Positions 55,595 through 63,716 of a stretch of 64,000 bases of DNA are shown piece by piece (positions within the stretch are counted from its first letter, which is position 1; every line of letters starts with the position of its first letter). Location of the stretch: positions 310,001 through 374,000 of the forward strand of contig NZ_RBZP01000002.1 in assembly GCF_003628505.1 (NCBI RefSeq), written 5' to 3'. The notes below the pieces were generated by a model that saw only the letters and a list, made by a program, of their open reading frames with translations, was not told the origin of the DNA and did no database searches. This DNA comes from Oceanobacillus halophilus. Lineage in GTDB: Bacteria > Bacillota > Bacilli > Bacillales > Amphibacillaceae. The position numbers and the translations under genes are program-made.

Positions 55595-57556
55595 CTACCC
55601 AATTTTTTGATTAGATTCTTCAATAGCTGGAGTGTTGATCTTCTGCCAAACAATTAGAGTTATTGCTAATAACAAACCTATTACATCTCCAATAATTCCT
55701 GGCATTACAAGTAATATCGCACTTGCAAACATTAATATTCGTTTTAAGGAATTTAGACGTCCTAAAAAATAATCTTCTAGTGCTCCTGCAAAGAAAATAC
55801 AACTTAAGAAAGCACTACCTATAGCAATTGCAATCTCTGTTGTATCTCCCCCCTGCATAAGTAACACAGGATTGTAAGCAAAAATAAAAGGTACAAAAAA
55901 TCCACCCAGACCAACTTTCATAGCGTATAGTGCAGTTTTAAAAGGGTCAGAACCTGCAATTCCTGCTGTAGTGTAGGCTGTTATCGCAACAGGAGGTGTT
56001 AATCCTGATAGAACACCAAAATAAAATACAAACATATGAGCAGCTACTTCATTAACGCCTAATTGAATTAATGCTGGAGCACCTAATACTGCAAGAATGA
56101 CATATGCAGATACAGTTGGCATCCCCATACCCATAATAATAGAAGCAATTGCAATGAAAACTAACAGCAATAATAAGCTACCGCCTGCTAAGTCAATTAC
56201 AAATCTTGAAAAAGTAATACCTAACCCAGTTAAAGATACTGCCCCTACGATAATACCTGCAGTAGCACAGGCAGCAATTACCGTTAATGCATTTCTTGCG
56301 CCACTTTCAAGTGCAGCTAAAATATCTAAGAACTTCATTCTTGTAGCCTTACGAACCCAACTTAAAACAATAGCTGCTAAGATAGCATAAAAACCAGCTT
56401 TCATCGGACTAAATCCGTATACCATCAATCCAATAATAATAACAATTGGTAAGAACAGATAACCTTGTCTTAAGAGAACTCCCCCTACACTAGGCAATTG
56501 TTCTTTAGGAATACCAGCCATCTTTAAACGTTTCGCATGGAAATATACCACCATCCCGGCAATAAAGAAATATATTACTGCAGGAATCAAAGCATATAAT
56601 GCTAGTTTTATATATGGTATTCCTAGTGTTTCCGCCATAATAAAGACAGAAGCACCCATTATTGGTGGCATAATTTGACCACCTTGTGAAGCAACTGCTT
56701 CTACTGCTGCCGAGAATCGTTTACTGTATCCAAGCTTTTTCATTAATGGAATAGTAAAAGCACCTGTAATGGCTGCATTTGCTGCACCATTTCCCGTTAT
56801 TGTTCCAACTAGTGCACTTGATCCGACTGCAGATAAAGCAGGTCCCCCTGTTTTATTACCTAGTAACCCAAAAGCAAAGTCCGTAAAAAACTGACCACCC
56901 CCGGATCGCATTAAGAAGGACCCGAATATAACAAACAAGATTAGCACGGTAGAACTGACGTAAATCGGTTCACTAAAAATTCCTAGTGTTCCACTAAACA
57001 TATGATCAATCATTTTTTCATATCGAATACCTGGATGTGCAAGTGCACCTGGGAAGTATTGACCAAAAAGAATATATGCTAAAAAGAACACACCAATTGC
57101 TGCCATTAAAATCCCATTTGTTCTTCTAGTAGCTTCAAGGACCAACGCAATAAAAATTGTTCCGAACGTTGCATCCATTGAATTTATATTTCCCTGTCTA
57201 CTTTGAATCCCTTCCGCATCAAATAACATATAACCAGCGGTAGAAATCGCTACTAGAATGATTAATACGTCAATAACTCCAAACTTCTTCCCTTTTCTAA
57301 ATGGGAAGATAAGGAAGATTAACATGATTGCCCATAGTACATGGACACTCCTTTGTTGCCATGAAGACAGGGTTCCAAATCCTGCAGTATAAACATGAAA
57401 AACCGAAAGCCCAATCGCCAATAAAGATATGATTGTCAGAAGTATCCTTGAGCGATTCCACCTTTCCTTTCGCCCTTTCCAAATTTGTTCGATATATGTT
57501 GGTTTTTCCTTAACTTTTGTATCAATTTTGTCTATAGAATCCGATTGCGCAACCAT
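55595..57556 (-). CDS. TRAP transporter fused permease (DctQM type, TAXI-linked)
   Basis: A 653-residue membrane protein combining the small DctQ-like part (first about 150 residues, four helices) and the large DctM-like part. Signatures are GNGAANAAITGAFTIPLMKK near 253, ASQGGQIMPPIMGASVFIMA near 288, and MGMGMPTVSAYVILAVLGAP near 475. It imports solute driven by an ion gradient with the TAXI binding protein. GGTGGTGAG precedes ATG 57556. The gap of 128 bases to the preceding gene contains a perfect cre box, so a second promoter may exist here. Confidence 0.95.
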   Translation of the reverse strand: MVAQSDSIDKIDTKVKEKPTYIEQIWKGRKERWNRSRILLTIISLLAIGLSVFHVYTAGFGTLSSWQQRSVHVLWAIMLIFLIFPFRKGKKFGVIDVLIILVAISTAGYMLFDAEGIQSRQGNINSMDATFGTIFIALVLEATRRTNGILMAAIGVFFLAYILFGQYFPGALAHPGIRYEKMIDHMFSGTLGIFSEPIYVSSTVLILFVIFGSFLMRSGGGQFFTDFAFGLLGNKTGGPALSAVGSSALVGTITGNGAANAAITGAFTIPLMKKLGYSKRFSAAVEAVASQGGQIMPPIMGASVFIMAETLGIPYIKLALYALIPAVIYFFIAGMVVYFHAKRLKMAGIPKEQLPSVGGVLLRQGYLFLPIVIIIGLMVYGFSPMKAGFYAILAAIVLSWVRKATRMKFLDILAALESGARNALTVIAACATAGIIVGAVSLTGLGITFSRFVIDLAGGSLLLLLVFIAIASIIMGMGMPTVSAYVILAVLGAPALIQLGVNEVAAHMFVFYFGVLSGLTPPVAITAYTTAGIAGSDPFKTALYAMKVGLGGFFVPFIFAYNPVLLMQGGDTTEIAIAIGSAFLSCIFFAGALEDYFLGRLNSLKRILMFASAILLVMPGIIGDVIGLLLAITLIVWQKINTPAIEESNQKIG

Positions 57557-57647
57557 TTACTCACCACCATTCTCTTTTTTTATTTTAAACATTGAAACCT
57601 TAAAGTTTTGTTAAATATGGATAATCTCCCGTTTTTTAACCGCCAAG

Positions 57648-57661
57648 TGACAACGTTTTCA
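57648..57661 (-). promoter_or_regulatory. Cre box (CcpA site) upstream of the TRAP permease gene
   Basis: On the minus strand TGAAAACGTTGTCA fits the CcpA consensus TGWAANCGNTNWCA at every fixed position. It lies 92 bases before the TRAP permease start and 24 bases after the end of the preceding gene. CcpA bound here could block read-through or a local promoter when preferred sugars are present. Confidence 0.7.
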
Positions 57662-57684
57662 ATTATTCCATTTATTTTATACGC

Positions 57685-58833
57685 TTAATTTTCATCTAAT
57701 ATTCTTCTTGCAACAATAAGTCGCTGAATCTCATTCGTTCCTTCATAGATTTTGGTAATTCTAGCATCACGATAAAAACGTTCCACTGGATACTCGCCAA
57801 TATAACCAATTCCACCATGGATTTGAACTGCTTTGTCTGCGACTTTATTAAATACTTCGGATGCAAATAATTTTGCCATAGCAGCTTCCTTAATTACCTT
57901 TTTTCCTGAATCAATCTTTTCAGCTGCCATCATTGTTAATGTACGAGCCGCTTCGGTTTCTGTTGCCATATCAGCTAACATCCATTGAATCGCTTGATTT
58001 TCCGCAATCGGTTTACCAAATTGAACTCTTTCCTTCGCATAGCTTGCAGAAATCTCGATCAACTTATCACAAGAACCAACTGCACGTGCAGCTAAGCCAA
58101 CACGCCCTTCTCCTAATATCTTCAGAGCATTCATATACCCCATACCAACTTCTCCAATTACATTTTCTTCTGGTACGATACAGTTATCAAATATTAATTG
58201 AGCAGTATAGGAACCACGTAATCCCATCTTTTTGTCTTGCTTCCCTATAATCAGACCAGGAAAATCTTTTTCTACTAGAAATGCTGTTATACCACCTTTA
58301 GCACCTTTTTCCTTATCTGTTACAGCGAAAACAGTAAATACATCCGCTACAGGTGCATTAGTAATAAAGTGTTTCGTACCATTTAGTACCCATTGGGCTC
58401 CATCTTTCTCAGCTTGTGTTGAAAGATTCGTTGCATCTGACCCTGCACCAGGTTCCGACAAGGCGAATGCCGCAATTTTCCTTCCAGCAGCCATATCTGG
58501 TAAATACTTTTGTTTTAAATATTCGGATGCTAGTTTTACAATTCCAGTACTACCTATACCTGTATGCGCACTTATGAGGGAAACAAAGCCATTATGTGTT
58601 CTACCCAATTGTTCAAGGACTACTGCCTTGCCAACAGCATCTAGACCAATACCACCATGTTCTTCTGGTATACTTATTCCAAATAACCCTAGATCCTTTG
58701 CCTTTTCAATTAAATGTGGTGGAATAGAATCCTCATCTTCTATTTGCTGTGCATATGGATCCACCTCATTGTCAACAAAATTCTTAATCATTGTTTTCAT
58801 TTGTTGAAGTTCATCCGTAATTGTTATTGTCAT
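57685..58833 (-). CDS. Acyl-CoA dehydrogenase
   Basis: A 382-residue dehydrogenase close to the short-chain/butyryl group: FALSEPGAGSDATN near 124, WVLNGTKHFITNA, and IYEGTNEIQRLIVARR with catalytic E364. It is the first gene behind the sigma-54 promoter at 58874-58889, with GGAGGAAG before ATG 58833. Its position ahead of the importer and ligase genes suggests its substrate is the acyl-CoA that defines the pathway. Paralogue of the protein at 49979. Confidence 0.96.
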   Translation of the reverse strand: MTITITDELQQMKTMIKNFVDNEVDPYAQQIEDEDSIPPHLIEKAKDLGLFGISIPEEHGGIGLDAVGKAVVLEQLGRTHNGFVSLISAHTGIGSTGIVKLASEYLKQKYLPDMAAGRKIAAFALSEPGAGSDATNLSTQAEKDGAQWVLNGTKHFITNAPVADVFTVFAVTDKEKGAKGGITAFLVEKDFPGLIIGKQDKKMGLRGSYTAQLIFDNCIVPEENVIGEVGMGYMNALKILGEGRVGLAARAVGSCDKLIEISASYAKERVQFGKPIAENQAIQWMLADMATETEAARTLTMMAAEKIDSGKKVIKEAAMAKLFASEVFNKVADKAVQIHGGIGYIGEYPVERFYRDARITKIYEGTNEIQRLIVARRILDEN

Positions 58834-58873
58834 TTCTACTTCCTCCTCTTAAATATGTATTCATCCTTTATTA

Positions 58874-58889
58874 TGCAAAAATCATGCCA
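58874..58889 (-). promoter_or_regulatory. Sigma-54 (-24/-12) promoter
   Basis: On the minus strand TGGCAT-GATTT-TTGCA, a full match to the sigma-54 consensus TGGCAY-N5-TTGCW with the GG and GC dinucleotides 10 bases apart. The expected transcription start is about 58862, 29 bases before the ATG of the acyl-CoA dehydrogenase gene. Dyads that could be activator sites lie 130-200 bases upstream, and a sigma-54 activator is encoded at 60923-62602. Confidence 0.88.
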
Positions 58890-59021
58890 ACGCCTGATAT
58901 AAAGATTACAAAAGGCCTATTAAAGAACATCAATCCTTGTTGGTATAGGGTTAGAAATAATTTATAAACTTTTTCGCTAATTTTAAATAGTTGCATAATA
59001 AGTTTGAATTTTATAAAAAAA

Positions 59022-59096
59022 TTCAAAATTGAATCATAACTAAATATTTTGTCAGAAAGAAATGATTCAAATTTGAATTAATAATTCATTTTTGAA
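59022..59096. promoter_or_regulatory. Three TTCAA-NN-TTGAA dyads, probable upstream activating sequence
   Basis: TTCAAAATTGAA (59022-59033), TTCAAATTTGAA (59066-59077, perfect palindrome) and TTCATTTTTGAA (59085-59096) lie 130-200 bases upstream of the -24 element. Another half-site, TTTGAA, is at 59003. This number, spacing and position fit enhancer sites for a sigma-54 activator. The AT richness of the region lowers certainty for the third copy. Confidence 0.65.
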
Positions 59097-59105
59097 TTGC
59101 ACAAC

Positions 59106-59148
59106 AAAAAATCCTTTATAGTAATTAAATTTACCTAAAGGATTTTTT
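59106..59148 (-). terminator. Rho-independent terminator overlapping the end of the MBL gene
   Basis: AAAAAATCCTTTA (59106-59118) pairs perfectly with TAAAGGATTTTTT (59136-59148). The first arm on the minus strand is formed by the last codons of the MBL hydrolase (residues KKSF), and the stop at 59131 lies in the loop. It separates the regulator operon from the sigma-54 promoter region. Confidence 0.75.
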
Positions 59149-59934
59149 ATCGACTTCTGAAATAATCGACGATACGATATGTAGTGAATCCCATTCACCA
59201 TTAGAAAAATCTACAATTGGGTATACTTTTTGAAATAATTTTTTATTTATCTCAACATTGGAATGCCCCTCTTTATGCATTCTTTCCACTTCACTATATA
59301 ATTGCTCCAAATATTCTAGCTTTTGTTTCAATTTACTTTTGCCATCCTTGAAATAACCTGCATGTGAGCAATACATTGATTTAAAATCATACTTTAGAAG
59401 TTTTCTTATTGAATCCATTGTGACTGGGGTTGATTCTGTTTGCATAATCACCTTGGTTTTCGGTGAAACAAACAAATCACCAGTAAACAAACGGCCGGTT
59501 TGCTCATGGTATAAAGCAACATGATCATCCGCATGTCCTGGAGTATATATCACTTCCCACTCGGCATTTAATGACTTTAGTTTATTTTCAAGTGGTAAAG
59601 GATTAAATTCCTTTCGAGCACCCCAAGTAACTTCTCGGTATTTTGGGTAGGGGCTTCTTTTTTGACATACTTGCATGCCTCTCGGATGAACATAGATTGG
59701 AAGGTTCAGATTTTCTTGTATCCAAGATGCTGTCCCAGAATGATCCTCATGACTATGTGTTAGTACTACGAATTTTATTTTTTTTAATTGTTTCTTATAA
59801 AAGTATAAAATCTCTTTTTCAAGACTTCTGGAGCCGGTGTCAATCAGCATTCCATCTACTAAAAACATATACACCGGTCTACTTCTTCCATCAGACCTAG
59901 TTACCTGTAACTTCACACAAGTAACATCTTCCAA
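59131..59934 (-). CDS. MBL-fold metallo-hydrolase
   Basis: A 267-residue metallo-beta-lactamase-fold protein: the metal-binding THSHEDHSG (H60, H62, D64, H65), then YTPGHADDHVALYH and RLFTGDLFVSP, which complete a two-metal site. A C-terminal helical region follows from about residue 190, as in a subgroup related to LACTB2 hydrolases. The TTG at 59934 has no ribosome site; AAAGGA lies further up, spaced for an in-frame ATA or ATT near 59961-59952, and the intervening codons look coding. Last gene of the regulator operon, 41 bases after the PanE-like gene. Substrate (thioester, lactone or ester) unknown. Confidence 0.9.
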   Translation of the reverse strand: MEDVTCVKLQVTRSDGRSRPVYMFLVDGMLIDTGSRSLEKEILYFYKKQLKKIKFVVLTHSHEDHSGTASWIQENLNLPIYVHPRGMQVCQKRSPYPKYREVTWGARKEFNPLPLENKLKSLNAEWEVIYTPGHADDHVALYHEQTGRLFTGDLFVSPKTKVIMQTESTPVTMDSIRKLLKYDFKSMYCSHAGYFKDGKSKLKQKLEYLEQLYSEVERMHKEGHSNVEINKKLFQKVYPIVDFSNGEWDSLHIVSSIISEVDKKSFR

Positions 59935-59974
59935 CTCTTCAATTTCAATAATAGTTATTTCATTCCTTTCTCTA

Positions 59975-60910
59975 TTAATTTATTATTTTATTCTGTAGGG
60001 ATTGTTGTTTATTAAGATAGGTTAAAATGCTATAAAAAGATTGGATGGTTGGTACGGAAATATTTAAATTCTCAGCTTTTCGCATGGTATATCCACACAT
60101 CGATTCAACTTCCATTTGTTTTCCACTTAATCGATCCTGTAGCATAGATGTTCTATGTCCTCTCGCACGTTCCCCATTATTAAAAATTGTTTCAATCGTC
60201 TGATTCATATCAATTGAAATTCCTATTTTACTAGCTACTTCCATTGCCTCTTTACATACAGACTCCGCTGTTTTACGTAAATCCTTGTCATCAAGAATGT
60301 CGCCAATACTTGCAGTAGTAATTGCTGATAATGGATTAAAAGTAATATTAAAAAGAAATTTCCTCCATTTTTTCTCGAGAATATTACTAGTATGCTTTGT
60401 ATCAATTCCAGCTCGCTGAAAGCTGGTAACAATCTGTGAACACTGTACACTAGCACAATTGTCAAGCTCTCCAATTACCAACGCTACTCTACCTTGTTGT
60501 TTTACAACCCCTGGTTCTATGATGGAAGACTGTATATATGTAGCACATGAAAAAGTGCGACCCACTCCAAATATTTTTCTTAACGTTTCTTCGTTATTTA
60601 CACCATTTTGCATTGTCATAATAAAAGCATTACTATTTAATATAGGGAATAACTTTTTTGCCATTACTTCTGTATCATTAGATTTTACACAAAACAAAAT
60701 AAGCTCTGCATTTTCTAATTGCTTCGGATTATCAGTAAATGTACTTTGAACTGTAAAGCTATCATTTTCTTTTTTTATTCTTAACCCCTTTTTTTGCATC
60801 ATTTCCAGATGCTTTCCTCTTGCAAGAAAAGTAACTTGATGGCCACCTTTCTCAAGTAAAGCACCAAAAAAACTGCCTACTGCCCCTGCACCAACAATTC
60901 CTATTCTCAT
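59975..60910 (-). CDS. 2-dehydropantoate 2-reductase family protein (ApbA/PanE-like)
   Basis: A 311-residue reductase with the dinucleotide loop GIVGAGAVGSFFGALLEKGG near 3-22, FLARGKHLE, LILFCVKSNDTE and MQNGVNNEETL, and the C-terminal KWRKFLFNITFNPLSAIT with the catalytic Lys. PanE reduces ketopantoate with NADPH; relatives act on other 2-oxoacids. Placed between a sigma-54 activator gene (12 bases) and a hydrolase gene, so I expect a catabolic 2-oxo or 2-hydroxy acid rather than pantothenate synthesis. AGGGGA precedes ATG 60910. Confidence 0.9.
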   Translation of the reverse strand: MRIGIVGAGAVGSFFGALLEKGGHQVTFLARGKHLEMMQKKGLRIKKENDSFTVQSTFTDNPKQLENAELILFCVKSNDTEVMAKKLFPILNSNAFIMTMQNGVNNEETLRKIFGVGRTFSCATYIQSSIIEPGVVKQQGRVALVIGELDNCASVQCSQIVTSFQRAGIDTKHTSNILEKKWRKFLFNITFNPLSAITTASIGDILDDKDLRKTAESVCKEAMEVASKIGISIDMNQTIETIFNNGERARGHRTSMLQDRLSGKQMEVESMCGYTMRKAENLNISVPTIQSFYSILTYLNKQQSLQNKIIN

Positions 60911-60922
60911 AAACTCATCCCC

Positions 60923-62602
60923 TTATAAAAATATCTTGTATTTTTTTAGTTTCCTTACTATCGTTGGCTGACTCGTTTCCAATGCTTTTGCAATTTCATA
61001 GGTATTATCATATTTTTCAGCTGCTAATGTTAACACTTTTTTCTCTGCAACTTCTACTGCTTCTTTAAGTGGAACTATACTATTGATCGTCACATCATTT
61101 GATTGACGATATTCAATAGGAAGATCTTCCATAGTAATGAATTCTTCATAGGTTGTTACTGCCAACCTTTCAATTAAATTAGATAATTCCCTTATATTAC
61201 CGGGCCAGTAATAATACAAGAAAAAGTTCTTTAGATCGTAATTGAAATTTTTATTTATTTTATATTTCTCATTAACTTGATCCAAAAATAGTTGAACCAT
61301 TGGAAGAATATCATCTCTACGTTCCCTAAGAGGAGGAATCTTTATTGGGATTACATTTAATCGATAATATAGATCTTCTCTAAATTCTCCATTTTCCACC
61401 ATATTCTTTAAGTTACGATTTGTAGCTGCTATAACGCGTACATCTATTTTCTTTGGTTTCGTCCCTCCAACTCGTTGGAGTTCTCCCTCCTGTAATACTC
61501 GTAATAATTTAACTTGTAATTGTAAAGAAAGCTCACCAATTTCATCTAAAAATAGGATGCCTTTGTCTGCCATTTCAAACATACCAGGTTTTCCTTTATT
61601 ATTAGCACCAGTAAAAGCACCACTTTCATATCCGAAAAGTTCAGATTCAAGTAACTCAGGTGGAATAGCTCCACAGTTAACCTTTACAAATTCTCCTCCT
61701 TGCGATCTACTACTATTTGTAAAGATATAATTTGCTAATACATCTTTTCCAACACCAGTCTCTCCAAGAATTAATACAGTAGTATCAATATTTGCTATTC
61801 TTAAAGCTGTATCATAGATTATCTTCATTTGCTCACTTTTTGTTATAATTCCCATTAGTTTATCTGGTTTATTTCTCAACCGATTTAATTCTTTTTTATA
61901 CTTATCATTTAATTTATTAACCTTAACTAATTCCGCTTGTAGTTCATTTAAATCAGATAGGTCCCTAATGTTCGTTATAACCTTCTCTACTTCACCTTGT
62001 TCGTTTATAACTGGGCTTCCCGTTAGGATTGTTTCATTACCGGCATAATTTTTTTGAACAACCGAAACCGTTCTCTTTAATTCTAAAACTTTATTTGTTA
62101 CGGAATTTTTTAATATGCCTCTTCCTATCAGATCATTAACATTTTTCCCGATATAATACTCTTTTGGTATACTAGTAATTCGCTCGATTGCAGAGTTCGT
62201 TTTTAACGTTTTCCCATTTTTATCTGTAATGTATATTCCATCATAGGAATTTTCGATGATTGCATCTAACTCACGGTTTAGGTTTTTTAATTCTTTATTC
62301 TCTTTCCTCAACATAGATAATTCCTCTGTATCTTGTCCAATTAACAATCTATGTTTTGGATTACTTAGAAAACCTTCCAAGAATATATAATTCTTATCCC
62401 GATATTCCGCATATATAATCTTTGACTCAGTTGAAGGAGTCCAAGTAGAGAAAACATTTAATATGTTCAAACCATGCAAATTGTTGCTTTTCAATATCTT
62501 GTTAAATGATTTATTATAATGTAAAACTATATTATTATCGTCAAGTATCAAAGCAGGAATTGGTATCCCTTCCATAAATTTGTTATTTACAGTTACAATC
62601 AA
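60923..62602 (-). CDS. PAS-domain sigma-54 dependent transcriptional activator
   Basis: A 559-residue activator counted from TTG 62602, eight bases after AGAGGG; ATG 62653 and 62638 have no ribosome site. Two PAS-like sensor regions (about 10-85 and 112-215) and a short coiled linker lead to the AAA+ domain: Walker A GETGVGKD (280-287), the sigma-54 contact GAFTGA (328-333) and Walker B GILFLDE (348-354). WPGNIRELSNLIERL follows. The C-terminus has a Fis-type helix-turn-helix (TYEIAKALETSQPTIVRKLK). It should drive the -24/-12 promoter at 58874-58889, like BkdR or LvaR in other species. Confidence 0.94.
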   Translation of the reverse strand: MIVTVNNKFMEGIPIPALILDDNNIVLHYNKSFNKILKSNNLHGLNILNVFSTWTPSTESKIIYAEYRDKNYIFLEGFLSNPKHRLLIGQDTEELSMLRKENKELKNLNRELDAIIENSYDGIYITDKNGKTLKTNSAIERITSIPKEYYIGKNVNDLIGRGILKNSVTNKVLELKRTVSVVQKNYAGNETILTGSPVINEQGEVEKVITNIRDLSDLNELQAELVKVNKLNDKYKKELNRLRNKPDKLMGIITKSEQMKIIYDTALRIANIDTTVLILGETGVGKDVLANYIFTNSSRSQGGEFVKVNCGAIPPELLESELFGYESGAFTGANNKGKPGMFEMADKGILFLDEIGELSLQLQVKLLRVLQEGELQRVGGTKPKKIDVRVIAATNRNLKNMVENGEFREDLYYRLNVIPIKIPPLRERRDDILPMVQLFLDQVNEKYKINKNFNYDLKNFFLYYYWPGNIRELSNLIERLAVTTYEEFITMEDLPIEYRQSNDVTINSIVPLKEAVEVAEKKVLTLAAEKYDNTYEIAKALETSQPTIVRKLKKYKIFL

Positions 62603-63716
62603 AACATCACCCTCTGAGTTAAATAAATATCTTTTCATTAACTGTGAAATCATAATTAGTTAAAGTAAAACTACTATTCTTAATAATTTAAAGTTATACT
62701 TTAAACTACTACATTTTTCTTTATACAAGTGAATTTCTAGTTCTAACCTAATCTTCTCGGGAGTTGGCTCTTAGATTAGTTTTTCTACAGAGAAAATATT
62801 CGTTGATAAATACGCCTTACGTCTTGGTGAAGAATCTGTGACTACGATTTACCAACCTTGCTCCTTTCCGTCATATTGGCTAATACAGGTGCTAACTACC
62901 GCCTTCGCTAAATACAATCCACTTCTACCACACATAATCACTAACTCCAATTGGTTTTTTCTTAGTTTTCCCAATAATTTATCATCTGTACTTATAGTAG
63001 TTTCTGAAAAAAGATTATTTGTATCCACCTCTATTTATATGTTTATTTGATTAAAAACAAATTTAGGCACATTATGTTCCTTCAACATAGAATCTATTTG
63101 CAAAAAAAATTCTTTAACACTATTTCTATTATGATTTTTTCCAGTTTCCAAAGTGAACTTATATGATGATAACTATTCTTTAGAGAATTTAATTGATTCG
63201 TTTAATCAACCACTATTCTATTTTCTTTTTTATATTTATAATGTAAATAATTTTCTATTAATTATATCACTATTTAATGATTTAGATAAGAGTTCTTTTC
63301 CTATAAGCTCACTCCTATAAAATAATAAAAGCCACCGTCAATATGACGGTGACTTTACCTAAAATCTATCTGTTCCATACTAAGTCCACTACTCACACTA
63401 AAAACTAAGCCAGTAGTACTGTTTGATTTATCATAAATAACACTGCTTCCACTAACTTAGTCCAATTCCTCAGCTACTGATTTAGATTTTTATCGAATTT
63501 TGTTTAACTATTTTCTTTTTTGTAGCTCATGAAACTTCAGTCTTCTTCAATTTATTAATCTAAGGTGTTGCTGGATATTATTTCTCCCCGTTCCAATTGT
63601 CAAATATTTAAGAAAATTTTGGCGGCCAAATTCTATTACAACGTTAGGAGACTTTTATGTTCCAACTCAACAAGTTTTAATTACAGTGGTAGACCTGTGG
63701 TTAAAAATATTTATTA
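62603..63716. other. Gene-free region of about 1.1 kb upstream of the activator gene
   Basis: No intact gene recognised. The 70-codon plus-strand frame at 62838-63050 has no ribosome site or familiar motif. The terminator at 63327-63356 serves the gene at the right edge. The promoter of the activator operon should lie near 62640-62750 but I cannot pick it out. Confidence 0.5.
63327..63356 (-). terminator. Rho-independent terminator downstream of the right-edge gene
   Basis: AAAGCCACCGTCA (63328-63340) pairs with TGACGGTGACTTT (63344-63356) at 12 of 13 positions around a 3-base loop; on the minus strand a T-rich run (TTTTATTATTTTAT) follows. It lies about 360 bases after the stop at 63717 and could work in both directions. 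Confidence 0.75.

Noticed and set aside
59975-60910. Genuine pantothenate biosynthesis gene panE
   Set aside because: No other pantothenate genes nearby and context is catabolic; only the family is supported.
62838-63050. Plus-strand frame of 70 codons
   Set aside because: No ribosome site or recognisable motif in an AT-rich gap.
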